64,000 bases of DNA from Caulobacteraceae bacterium PMMR1 (lineage in GTDB: Bacteria; Pseudomonadota; Alphaproteobacteria; Caulobacterales; Caulobacteraceae). The stretch's first letter is position 1. Each line of letters opens with the position of its first letter. Below are positions 16,588-24,477 of this stretch, piece by piece. The notes beneath the pieces were generated by a model. The model was not told where the DNA came from and did not search any database. It worked only from the letters and a program-made list of their open reading frames with translations. The DNA lies in contig JPOM01000001.1 of NCBI GenBank assembly GCA_000733915.1, positions 1,674,001 through 1,738,000 of the forward strand. Reading direction: 5' to 3'. Both the position numbers and the translations under genes were made by a program.

Positions 16588-17924
16588 GCCGACCCGCCTC
16601 GGAAGGCCTGAGCTGGCTGGGCGTCGCGCGCCTGGGGCTGGTGCAGGCCGCCATCGGCGCCATCGTGGCCCTAGCCACCTCGACCTTGAACCGGGTGGCG
16701 GTGGTGGAGGCCGCCATGCCCGCCGTCCTGCCCGCCGCCTTCGTGGCCTGGCACTACGTCGTCCAGCTCTCGCGGCCCCGCTGGGGGCACGGCTCGGACC
16801 AGGGCGGACGGCGCACGCCCTGGATCGTGGGCGGCATGGGCGTGCTGGCGCTCGGGGCCATACTGGCCACGGACGCGGTGCTGATGCTGAAGGGCGATCC
16901 CGTGAGCGGCGTCGCCCTGGCGCTGGTCGCCTACAGCCTGATCGGGGCGGGGGTCGGCGCGGCAGGCACGTCCGTGCTCGCGCTCCTGGCCAGCCGCACG
17001 GCGCCGGAGCGACGGCCCGGCGCGGCGGCCACGGTCTGGATCATGATGATCCTGGGGATCGTGCTGGCGGCCGGGATCGGCGGCAAGCTGCTGGAGCCCT
17101 TCTCGCCCCAGCGCCTCGCCAGCGTCGCCTCGGGCATCGCCGGCGTGGCCTTCCTCGCCGCCCTGATCGGGGTCTGGCGTATCGAGCTGACGCCGGCGAG
17201 CGCCCCATCCGCCGCCAGCGCGCCCAAGCTTCCGTTCCGCGAGGCCGTCGCCGAGATGTGGCGCGACACCCTGGCCCGCCGCTTCACCCTCTTCGTGCTG
17301 CTTTCCATGCTGGCCTACAGCGCCCAGGAGCTGATCCTTGAGCCCTTCGCGGGCCTGGTGTTCCGCATGAGCCCGGGCCAGTCGGCTCAGCTGTCCAGCC
17401 TGCAGCACATGGGCGTGCTCCTGGGCATGATCCTGGTCGGGGTGCTGGGCGCGCGCTTCGGCGACAAGCGCCGCGCCTGGATGCGGCCCTGGACCATCGC
17501 TGGCTGCCTCGGCTCGGCCCTGGCGCTCGGCGGCATGGGCGCGGCGAGCGTGATCGGCCCCGCCTGGCCCCTCGCCCCCACGGCCCTGGTCCTAGGCTTG
17601 GCCAACGGCGTCTTCGCCGTCTCCGCCATCGGCTCCATGATGGGGCTTGCGGGGGCGGGGCCCCCGGGCCGGGAGGGCGTGCGCATGGGGGTCTGGGGCG
17701 CAGCCCAGGCCGCGGGCTTCGCCGGCGGCGGCTTCGTGGGCGCGGTCGGGGTCGACCTGATGCGACGCCTGCTGCACCAGGACGGCCCGGCGTTCCTCTG
17801 CGTCTTCGCGGGCGAGGCCGCGATCTTCCTGGGCGCTGCGATCCTGGCCTCGCGGCTGGAGGCGGCGAGTCCCGAGCGTGAGGCCGCCCCGGCCGGCGCC
17901 GCCTTACAAGGCGCTCGCTCGTGA
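16584..17924 (+). CDS. PucC-family (BCD) transporter between bchG and bchP
   Basis: The 446-residue MFS-type membrane protein has about 12 helices and is related to PucC/LhaA: ATSTLNRVAVVEAAMPAVLP early, then SRPRWGHGSDQGGRRTPW, and EPFAGLVFRMSPGQSAQLS in the second half. Between bchG and bchP it matches the Rhodobacter ORF428-type gene, thought to act in bacteriochlorophyll handling. It overlaps both neighbours (ATGA, GTGA). The substrate is unknown. No LH2 genes are in the window to make it a classical PucC. Confidence 0.88.
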   Translation: MSRPASEGLSWLGVARLGLVQAAIGAIVALATSTLNRVAVVEAAMPAVLPAAFVAWHYVVQLSRPRWGHGSDQGGRRTPWIVGGMGVLALGAILATDAVLMLKGDPVSGVALALVAYSLIGAGVGAAGTSVLALLASRTAPERRPGAAATVWIMMILGIVLAAGIGGKLLEPFSPQRLASVASGIAGVAFLAALIGVWRIELTPASAPSAASAPKLPFREAVAEMWRDTLARRFTLFVLLSMLAYSAQELILEPFAGLVFRMSPGQSAQLSSLQHMGVLLGMILVGVLGARFGDKRRAWMRPWTIAGCLGSALALGGMGAASVIGPAWPLAPTALVLGLANGVFAVSAIGSMMGLAGAGPPGREGVRMGVWGAAQAAGFAGGGFVGAVGVDLMRRLLHQDGPAFLCVFAGEAAIFLGAAILASRLEAASPEREAAPAGAALQGARS

Positions 17925-19132
17925 GCGCGCCGGGCGAGATCGCAGCCGAGAGCTTCGACGTCGTGGTGGTCGGCGGGGGGCCCTCGGGCGCCACCGCGGC
18001 GCACGATCTGGCCCGCGCCGGTCGGCGCGTGCTGCTGCTCGACCGCGCCGGTCGGATCAAGCCCTGCGGCGGGGCGATCCCGCCCCGTCTGATGCGCGAC
18101 TTCGACATCCCCGAAGCCCTGCTATGCGCCCGGGCCACCTCGGCCCGCATGATCTCGCCCAAGGCGCGCGAGGTCGACATGCCCATCGAGGGCGGCTTTG
18201 TGGGCATGGTCGATCGCGACGTCTTCGACGAGTGGCTGCGCGCGCGCGCCGCTGACGCGGGGGCGGAGCGTCGAACGGGCCGCTTCGAGCAGCTCGAGCG
18301 CGACGCCGACGGCGCGGCCCTGGTCGCCTATACGTCGGGCAAGGGCGAGGGCGCCCTGACGGTGCGCGTGCGCGCCAAGCTCGTCATCGGCGCGGACGGC
18401 GCTCGCAGCCAGGTGGCCCGCCAGGCCATCCGCGGCGGGGGCGAGACCAAGTGCGTCTTCGCCTATCACGAGATCATCCGCGCGCCAGGCGCAGGCTTCC
18501 GCGGCTTCGACGGGCGGCGCTGCGACGTCTTCTACCAGGGTAAGCTGTCCCCGGATTTCTACGCCTGGATCTTCCCGCACGGCGAGACCGCCAGCGTCGG
18601 GGTCGGCAGTGCGCGCAAGGGCTTCTCCCTCCGCGGCGCGATCACGGCGCTGCGGGCCTCCACGGGGCTCGACCACTGCGAGACGATCCGGACCGAGGGC
18701 GCGCCTATTCCGCTGAAGCCCCTGAAGCGCTGGGACAACGGGCGGGACGTGCTGCTGGCCGGGGACGCGGCCGGCGTCGTCGCGCCGGCCTCCGGCGAGG
18801 GGATCTACTACGCCATGCAGGGCGGACGGGAGGCGGCGCGGGCCGCCGACGTCTTCCTGGCCACCGGCCAGCCCCGCTCGCTGAAAGAGGCCCGAAAGCG
18901 CTTCATGCGCGCCCACGGCAAGATCTTCCTGGTGCTCGGGATCATGCAGCACTTCTGGTACCGCAGCGACAAGCGCCGCGAGGGCTTCGTCAAGATGTGC
19001 GCGGACCCCGACGTGCAGCGCCTGACCTGGGACGCTTATATGAACAAGGAGCTGGTGCGCGCCGAACCCGGCGCCCACGCGCGCATTTTCCTGAAGGACA
19101 TGGGCCATCTGCTCGGGCTGTCGCCCTCCTGA
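17921..19132 (+). CDS. bchP: geranylgeranyl reductase
   Basis: BchP reduces the geranylgeranyl tail of bacteriochlorophyll to phytyl. The 403-residue flavoprotein has the FAD-binding start DVVVVGGGPSGATAAHDLAR, the family motif RIKPCGGAIPPRLM, and GDAAGVVAPASGEGIYYAMQ for the second FAD contact. The GTG start overlaps the upstream stop. The bchG-pucC-like-bchP order is common in proteobacterial PGCs. Confidence 0.96.
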   Translation: MSAPGEIAAESFDVVVVGGGPSGATAAHDLARAGRRVLLLDRAGRIKPCGGAIPPRLMRDFDIPEALLCARATSARMISPKAREVDMPIEGGFVGMVDRDVFDEWLRARAADAGAERRTGRFEQLERDADGAALVAYTSGKGEGALTVRVRAKLVIGADGARSQVARQAIRGGGETKCVFAYHEIIRAPGAGFRGFDGRRCDVFYQGKLSPDFYAWIFPHGETASVGVGSARKGFSLRGAITALRASTGLDHCETIRTEGAPIPLKPLKRWDNGRDVLLAGDAAGVVAPASGEGIYYAMQGGREAARAADVFLATGQPRSLKEARKRFMRAHGKIFLVLGIMQHFWYRSDKRREGFVKMCADPDVQRLTWDAYMNKELVRAEPGAHARIFLKDMGHLLGLSPS

Positions 19133-19208
19133 CGGCGCGAGGGGCTGGCCGACGCAGGCCGGCCCGCCCAGCTATGGGGCGACCGCTCATCCTCAAAGGC
19201 GCTTCCCC

Positions 19209-19739
19209 GTGACCGATCACGCTCCCCCCTCCGCCGGCCCCGCCCCGACGACCCGCAAAGAGACGAGCCTGGCCGTGGTCGTCACCGTCGCGGCGCTCTC
19301 CGCGCTGACGGTCGCGGCCGCGGGCGGCGCGCTCACCCAGATCGGGTCCTGGTACCGCGGTCTGCACAAGCCCGCCTGGACCCCGCCCGACGCCGCGTTC
19401 GGCGTGATCTGGACAACCATCTTCGTGCTCGCAGCCACGTCCGGCGTGCTGGCTTGGCGCGGCGCTCGGCCCGGCGCCCCGCGCCTGCAGCTGATCGGCC
19501 TCTTCGCCCTGAACGGCCTTCTGAACATGTTTTGGAGCCTGCTCTTCTTCGCCCATCGCCGGCCGGACCTGGCGCTTTGGGAGTCCTGCGCGCTCTGGCT
19601 CTCGATCCTGGCGCTCATCGTACGGATCTGGCCGGTGTCGCGCCTGGGCAGCGTGCTTCTGCTGCCTTATCTGACGTGGGTGACCATCGCGACGGACCTC
19701 AATTTCGAGATCGTACGCCTGAACGGTCCGTTCGGCTGA
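19209..19739 (+). CDS. tspO: tryptophan-rich sensory protein TspO
   Basis: TspO (CrtK) is an outer-membrane tetrapyrrole-binding protein that in Rhodobacter dampens pigment gene expression under oxygen. The 176-residue product has five hydrophobic helices and the family motifs GSWYRGLHKPAWTPPDAAFG and NGLLNMFWSLLFFAHRRPDL. About 30 extra N-terminal residues precede the first helix. The start is a GTG at 19209. A PGC position is usual for tspO. Confidence 0.93.
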   Translation: MTDHAPPSAGPAPTTRKETSLAVVVTVAALSALTVAAAGGALTQIGSWYRGLHKPAWTPPDAAFGVIWTTIFVLAATSGVLAWRGARPGAPRLQLIGLFALNGLLNMFWSLLFFAHRRPDLALWESCALWLSILALIVRIWPVSRLGSVLLLPYLTWVTIATDLNFEIVRLNGPFG

Positions 19740-19742
19740 CGC

Positions 19743-19994
19743 ATGGAGCGCTTCTTCCGTAGCGGACAGGCTGTCGACCTGATCCTGGCCGTGATCGCGG
19801 TGGAGTTCCTTGCCCTGACCTGGCTGCGCCGGGGCGGAAGCCTGCTCGCGCGGGTTCTGGCGCTGGGCCCCGGGGTCATGATCCTGCTCGCGCTCCGGGG
19901 GGCGCTAACGGGCGCGAGCTGGCCCTGGATCGCGCTGCCGCTCGCGGCGTCCTTTCCGATCCACCTGACCGACGTGATCCGGCGCAAGCTCTAG
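19743..19994 (+). CDS. small membrane protein downstream of tspO
   Basis: The 83-residue product has three likely membrane segments (about 10-27, 35-52, 58-75) and basic ends (WLRRGG, VIRRKL). It starts 3 bp after the tspO stop, so it is almost certainly co-translated. Its stop is 6 bp from the converging hemC stop. I recognise no family with confidence; similar short hydrophobic proteins occur beside tspO/bchP in other PGCs. A function in tetrapyrrole sensing with TspO would be pure inference. Confidence 0.75.
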   Translation: MERFFRSGQAVDLILAVIAVEFLALTWLRRGGSLLARVLALGPGVMILLALRGALTGASWPWIALPLAASFPIHLTDVIRRKL

Positions 19995-20000
19995 GCGCGA

Positions 20001-20927
20001 TCAGGCCGCGTAGAGCAGCGCGCCGGCCTCCGCCCGGACCTCGCGCCCAAGCTCCAGGCCCATGGCCTCGGCGGCGGCCGCATCGGGGCAGGCCCCCTCC
20101 CCGTCGCGGCGCCAGACATAGGCGCCGTCGGGCGTCAGCGCCTCGCCGGCGAAGCGCAGCCGCCCCTGCGACCACTGCGCCAGGGCCCCGATCGGCGTGC
20201 GGCAGGAGCCATCCAGCGCGGCCAGGAACGCCCGCTCCGCGGTGATCTCGAGCCGGGCCGCCCGGTCCTCGATCGCCGCGACGAGGGCGAGCGCCTCGGC
20301 GTCGTGCGCGCGCGCGGTGATGGCGAGCGCGCCCTGGCCGCAGGCCGGCGGCGTCTCCCACGGGTCGAGCAGGCAGCGGGCGTGATGGGCGAGCCCCAGC
20401 CGGCGCAGGCCCGAGCTCGCCAGCAGCGTCGCGTCGAAGTCGCCCTGCGCCACGCGTTTCAGCCGCGTCTCGACGTTGCCGCGCAGCATGGACACCCGAA
20501 AGCCCGGCCGGCGCGACAGCAGCTGCGCCTGGCGCCTCAGGCTGGCGGTCCCGATGCGCGCGCCGTCCGGCAGCTCGGCCAGGGAGCCCGCCTCGTCCCG
20601 GCAGATCAAGGCGTCGCGCGGGTCCTCGCGGGCGGGCACGCCGGCCAGCACGATGCCGTCCGGCAGCGCCGTGGGCAGGTCCTTCATCGAGTGCACCGCT
20701 AGGCGGATCCGCCCGGCCAGCATCGCCTCATCAAGCTCCTTGGTGAACAGGCCCTTGCCGCCGGCCTCGGTCAGGGTGCGGTCCTGGATGCGATCCCCCG
20801 TGGTCACGATGGGGGTGAGCTCGAAGTTCAGGTCAGGATGCGCCGCGGCCAGGGCGTCACGCACCCAGCCGGTCTGGGTCAGCGACAGGGGCGAGCCGCG
20901 CGCGCCGATGTGAACCGTCGTGGACAC
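20001..20927 (-). CDS. hemC: porphobilinogen deaminase (hydroxymethylbilane synthase)
   Basis: HemC joins four porphobilinogens into hydroxymethylbilane, upstream of both haem and bacteriochlorophyll. The 308-residue product carries the dipyrromethane cofactor Cys242 (LDGSCRTPIGALA), the active-site stretch GGKGLFTKELDEAML and IGTASLRRQAQL. The GTG at 20927 lies 5 bp after the hemE stop. Finding it inside the PGC, next to hemE, puts early tetrapyrrole supply with pigment genes. Confidence 0.96.
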   Translation of the reverse strand: MSTTVHIGARGSPLSLTQTGWVRDALAAAHPDLNFELTPIVTTGDRIQDRTLTEAGGKGLFTKELDEAMLAGRIRLAVHSMKDLPTALPDGIVLAGVPAREDPRDALICRDEAGSLAELPDGARIGTASLRRQAQLLSRRPGFRVSMLRGNVETRLKRVAQGDFDATLLASSGLRRLGLAHHARCLLDPWETPPACGQGALAITARAHDAEALALVAAIEDRAARLEITAERAFLAALDGSCRTPIGALAQWSQGRLRFAGEALTPDGAYVWRRDGEGACPDAAAAEAMGLELGREVRAEAGALLYAA

Positions 20928-20932
20928 GCCGC

Positions 20933-22000
20933 TTACCCGCGCTTGATCAGGCCGATGAGAGCGGCGAGGTGCTCGGGCCTGGCATCGGGGGTGATGCCAT
21001 GGCCGAGGTTGAAGATGTGGGGGCCGCCGCGGAACTGCTCGAGCACCCAGCGCGCCTCCGCCTGCAGGGCTGCGCCGCCGCACACCAGCAGCATCGGGTC
21101 CAGCGCGCCCTGTAGCGCCATCCCTGCAGGGGCCTCAGCCCGGGCGAAGGCAGCCGGCGTCTGGGTGTCGACGCCCAGGGCGGTGACGCCCGTCTCGCGG
21201 GCGTAGCGGCCGATCAGGGCGCCCGCCCCCCGGGGGAAGCCGATCACGGGCGCATCGACGCCGAGCGCGCGGAGGCGGGCCACGAGCCGGGTCGTCGGCT
21301 TCAGGACCACGCGCTCGAACAGCCGCTCGGACAGCCCCTCCGCCCAGCTTTCGAAGATCTGCAGGCAGTCCGCGCCGGCTTCGACCTGGGCGTGCAGGTG
21401 CCGCGCGGTCGCCTCGACCAGCACGTCCAGCAAGGCGTCTACGTCGCCGGGCCGCTCGTAGGCGATGCGCCGGGCCATGTCCTTATCGCCGCCCTTGCCC
21501 TGAATCATGTAGGTCGCAACCGTCCAGGGCGCGCCGGCGAAGCCGATCAGGGCCTTGTCCGCCGCCACCTCGGACCGCAGGCGGCGCACCGTCTCGTAGA
21601 CGGGGGCGAGGTAGGGAACGACCCGGTCCAGATCGCCGAAGTCCCACTGCGCCTGGGCGGCCAGGGGCTCCAGGCGGGGCCCCTCGCCCTCCACGAACCA
21701 GACCTTGCGGCCAAGGGCATCGGGTACGACCAGGATGTCGGAGAATAGGATTGCGGCGTCGAGGTCGAACCGGCGGAGGGGCTGCAACACCGCCTCCACC
21801 GCGATGTCGGGGGTGTAGCAGAAGGTCAGGAAATCCTTGGCGCGGGCCCTCAGCGCCCGGTACTCCGGCAGATAGCGCCCAGCCTGGCGCATGATCCAGA
21901 CCGGCGGCGGATCCAGCCGCTCGCCCCTGAGGACGCGGATCATCGCCAGCGCGGCGGAGCTGGGGCGCGGCTCAGCGGCGCGCGGAGCGGAAGCGGTCAA
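20933..22000 (-). CDS. hemE: uroporphyrinogen decarboxylase
   Basis: HemE decarboxylates uroporphyrinogen III to coproporphyrinogen III. The sequence has PVWIMRQAGRYLPEYRAL, the DAAILFSDILVVPDALG stretch with a catalytic Asp, and FIFNLGHGI-type C-terminal IFNLGHGITPDARPE. A TTG start at 22000 (355 aa) overlaps the upstream stop (TTGA). The first ATG (21943) would cut into the conserved AMIRVLRGE helix, so TTG is preferred. Confidence 0.93.
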   Translation of the reverse strand: MTASAPRAAEPRPSSAALAMIRVLRGERLDPPPVWIMRQAGRYLPEYRALRARAKDFLTFCYTPDIAVEAVLQPLRRFDLDAAILFSDILVVPDALGRKVWFVEGEGPRLEPLAAQAQWDFGDLDRVVPYLAPVYETVRRLRSEVAADKALIGFAGAPWTVATYMIQGKGGDKDMARRIAYERPGDVDALLDVLVEATARHLHAQVEAGADCLQIFESWAEGLSERLFERVVLKPTTRLVARLRALGVDAPVIGFPRGAGALIGRYARETGVTALGVDTQTPAAFARAEAPAGMALQGALDPMLLVCGGAALQAEARWVLEQFRGGPHIFNLGHGITPDARPEHLAALIGLIKRG

Positions 22001-23289
22001 ACCTTTTCCCCTGAGTGACGCAGGATGCTCGCCCGGATGGAGCGGAGAAACATCCAGGCGCAGAAGACGACGATGGGCGCGGCGAGGCCGGCGGTGAGGG
22101 TCGGGTCGATCCTGTGGTCGAGCTTGGCGACCGCCTCGATGCCGAACTTGAGCAGGCCCAAGGCGTAGTAGGCGATCGCCGCGACGGACAGGCCCTCGAC
22201 CGTCTCTTGCAGGCGCAGCTGCAGCTGGGCGCGGCGGTCCATGGAGGCCAGGAGCGAGGCGCTGGTGGCCTCCGCAGCGATCTCGACCCGGGCGGCGAGC
22301 ATCTGGGTCGTGCGGGCCACCCGGGCGATGACGTCGCGCTGGCGCTCGGCCGCGGCCGCGGCGGTGCGCATGGCGGGGGCGAGCCGGCGCTCCATGAAGT
22401 CCCGGATGCTGGGTCGTCCCTCCAGAGGCCGCTCGTTCAGCTGGGCGATTCGTTCCTGCACGAGGCCATGATAGGCGCGGCTGGCGGCGAAGCGGAAACC
22501 GGTCGCGGCGGCCAGCGCCTCCGCCCGCCCGGCCAGGCCCGCCAAGCGCGCGAGCAGCTCCCGGTCCGCCTCCACCCCGCCCGCCTGGGCCACCTGGGCG
22601 GCGGCCTCGGCGGCCTCGGCCTCCATGGCGCCGATCTCGCGCGCACTGGCCTGGGCGGCGGGAAAGGCGAGCAGGGCCAGGAGCCGATAGGTCTCGATCT
22701 CGAACAGCTGCTGCACGATGCGCCCGGCCAGCACCGGCCCGCCCGCCGCCTGCACCACCACGAAGCGGGTGAAGCCGTCCGGCCCCGGGCGGAAGTCGGT
22801 GAACACCTGCACCGTCCCGCCGGCGACTTCGGAAGCGACGAGATCGGCGTCGGCGAAGACGCTGCTCCTGGGCGCCGTCTCCACCAGAGCCACATGCGTG
22901 GCCGCCAGCACCTCGCCCGGCAAGGCCGCCAGCCAGTCCTGGGGCAGGGCGTCCAGCGCGGTGGAGTGGAAGCTCCCCGGCTCTTCGTCGGGCTGGTCGC
23001 GGAAGGCCGTCCAGGTGGAGACCTCCGTGTGCCGCTCCCAGCGCAGCCGCCACGTCCCGCCGTCCACCAGGCCCCAGCGCGCCTCCGGTCCCGGCTCGCC
23101 CGCGCCGAGCTTGCGACAGAGGGCGGCCATGTGCGCCCGGTCGGCCGCCGCGCCGCCCTCGCCGGACAATGTCGCGATGCGCGACGCCGCTAGGGGCGCC
23201 TTCAGGGGCGTGGAGGGACGCGCATGCGCCTCGGCCAGCAGCTGGTCCCGCTCAGCGTGGTAACGCCAACCCAAGGCGGATGCCGTCAT
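21997..23289 (-). CDS. DUF3422 family membrane protein
   Basis: The 430-residue protein matches the DUF3422 family: an N-terminal LLAEAHARPSTPLKAP, the WRLRWERHTEVSTWTAFRD strand, a long helical middle (about residues 215-350) likely forming coiled coils, and two C-terminal hydrophobic segments (about 365-385 and 400-417). It is probably an inner-membrane protein with a large soluble part. It heads the unit DUF3422-hemE-hemC and is coupled to hemE by a 4-bp overlap. No function is established; a role tied to haem synthesis or the envelope is inference. Confidence 0.82.
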   Translation of the reverse strand: MTASALGWRYHAERDQLLAEAHARPSTPLKAPLAASRIATLSGEGGAAADRAHMAALCRKLGAGEPGPEARWGLVDGGTWRLRWERHTEVSTWTAFRDQPDEEPGSFHSTALDALPQDWLAALPGEVLAATHVALVETAPRSSVFADADLVASEVAGGTVQVFTDFRPGPDGFTRFVVVQAAGGPVLAGRIVQQLFEIETYRLLALLAFPAAQASAREIGAMEAEAAEAAAQVAQAGGVEADRELLARLAGLAGRAEALAAATGFRFAASRAYHGLVQERIAQLNERPLEGRPSIRDFMERRLAPAMRTAAAAAERQRDVIARVARTTQMLAARVEIAAEATSASLLASMDRRAQLQLRLQETVEGLSVAAIAYYALGLLKFGIEAVAKLDHRIDPTLTAGLAAPIVVFCAWMFLRSIRASILRHSGEKV

Positions 23290-23430
23290 CTGAACTTTCG
23301 CTCCCGCCCCGTGAACCTCGTCCCACGACAGAGCACACTAGATAGAGCCGCATGTGAAGGATGACTTGGCCCTAGAAACCGCATTAGGCTCGATTTGCCG
23401 GTCGGTTCGCACCGGCGACGAGTTCGAGAC

Positions 23431-24477
23431 ATGCGCGCGCCCTATCCCTTCTCAGCCATCGTCGGCCAGGACGAGATGAAGCTGGCGCTGCTGATCGTGG
23501 CCGTCGACCCCGGCATCGGGGGGGTGATGGTCTTCGGCGATCGCGGGACGGGCAAGTCGACAGCCGTTCGGGGCCTGGCGGCGCTTCTGCCGCCGCTCAC
23601 CGCGGTGAAAGGCTGTCTCTACCATCGCGACCCCAAGGCGGACGCCTGGTTCGAGCCCGAACTCGCGCCGGCCAAGCGCCGCAAGCTCGCCACCGAACAG
23701 GTCCCGACGCCGGTCGTGGACTTGCCGCTCGGCGCCACCGAGGACCGGCTCGTCGGCGCGCTCGACCTGGAGCAGGCGCTGACGCGGGGGGAGACGCGCT
23801 TCCAGCCGGGGCTGCTCGCCCGGGCGCACCGGGGCTTTCTCTATATCGACGAGGTGAACCTGCTCGAGGACCACCTGGTGGACCTGCTGCTCGACGTCGC
23901 CGCCTCCGGCGTCAACGTGGTGGAGCGCGAGGGGTTGTCGGTGCGCCACCCGGCGCGCTTCGTCCTGATCGGCAGCGGCAACCCGGAGGAAGGCGAGCTC
24001 AGACCGCAGCTGCTCGACCGCTTCGGTCTGTCGGTGGACGTACGCACGCCGACCGAGCTTAAGGACCGCATCGAGGTGGTGAAGCGCCGCGACGCCTTCG
24101 ACCGCGATCCGGAGGGCTTCGCCGCACGCTGGGCGAAGGCGGACGCCGAGGTCGCCGATCAGATTGTGGCGGCGCGGACCCGCCTGCCCAAGGTTCGGAC
24201 GCCCGATGCGATGCTGGAGGCGGGCTCGCGCCTGTGCATGGCGATCGGAGCGGACGGTCTTCGCGGCGAGCTGACCATCATGCGCGCGGCCCGGGCGCAC
24301 GCGGCCCTGAACGGCGCGACCGCCGTGAGCCTGGCTGATGTCCGCGCGGTGAGCGCGCTCGCGCTCCGCCACCGGCTGCGGCGCAATCCCCTGGACGAGG
24401 CAGGTTCGAGCGTGCGGATCGAGCGCGCCTGGGCGGAGCTCTTCGAGCCGCCGAGCACCCGGTCGGCCGCCGCATGA
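23431..24477 (+). CDS. bchI: magnesium chelatase subunit I
   Basis: BchI is the AAA+ ATPase ring of magnesium chelatase. The 348-residue product has Walker A GDRGTGKS (36-43), Walker B FLYIDEVNLLED, a sensor stretch IGSGNPEEGELRPQLLDRFG and the C-terminal helical lid. The ATG at 23431 begins MRAPYPFSAIVGQDEMK as in the family. It overlaps bchD by 4 bp (ATGA). Confidence 0.97.
   Translation: MRAPYPFSAIVGQDEMKLALLIVAVDPGIGGVMVFGDRGTGKSTAVRGLAALLPPLTAVKGCLYHRDPKADAWFEPELAPAKRRKLATEQVPTPVVDLPLGATEDRLVGALDLEQALTRGETRFQPGLLARAHRGFLYIDEVNLLEDHLVDLLLDVAASGVNVVEREGLSVRHPARFVLIGSGNPEEGELRPQLLDRFGLSVDVRTPTELKDRIEVVKRRDAFDRDPEGFAARWAKADAEVADQIVAARTRLPKVRTPDAMLEAGSRLCMAIGADGLRGELTIMRAARAHAALNGATAVSLADVRAVSALALRHRLRRNPLDEAGSSVRIERAWAELFEPPSTRSAAA

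Noticed and set aside
23290-23430. PpsR box in the DUF3422/bchI divergent promoter
   Set aside because: The closest match (CGT at 23319 to ACA at 23335) has 13 bases between the arms instead of 12, so it was not called.
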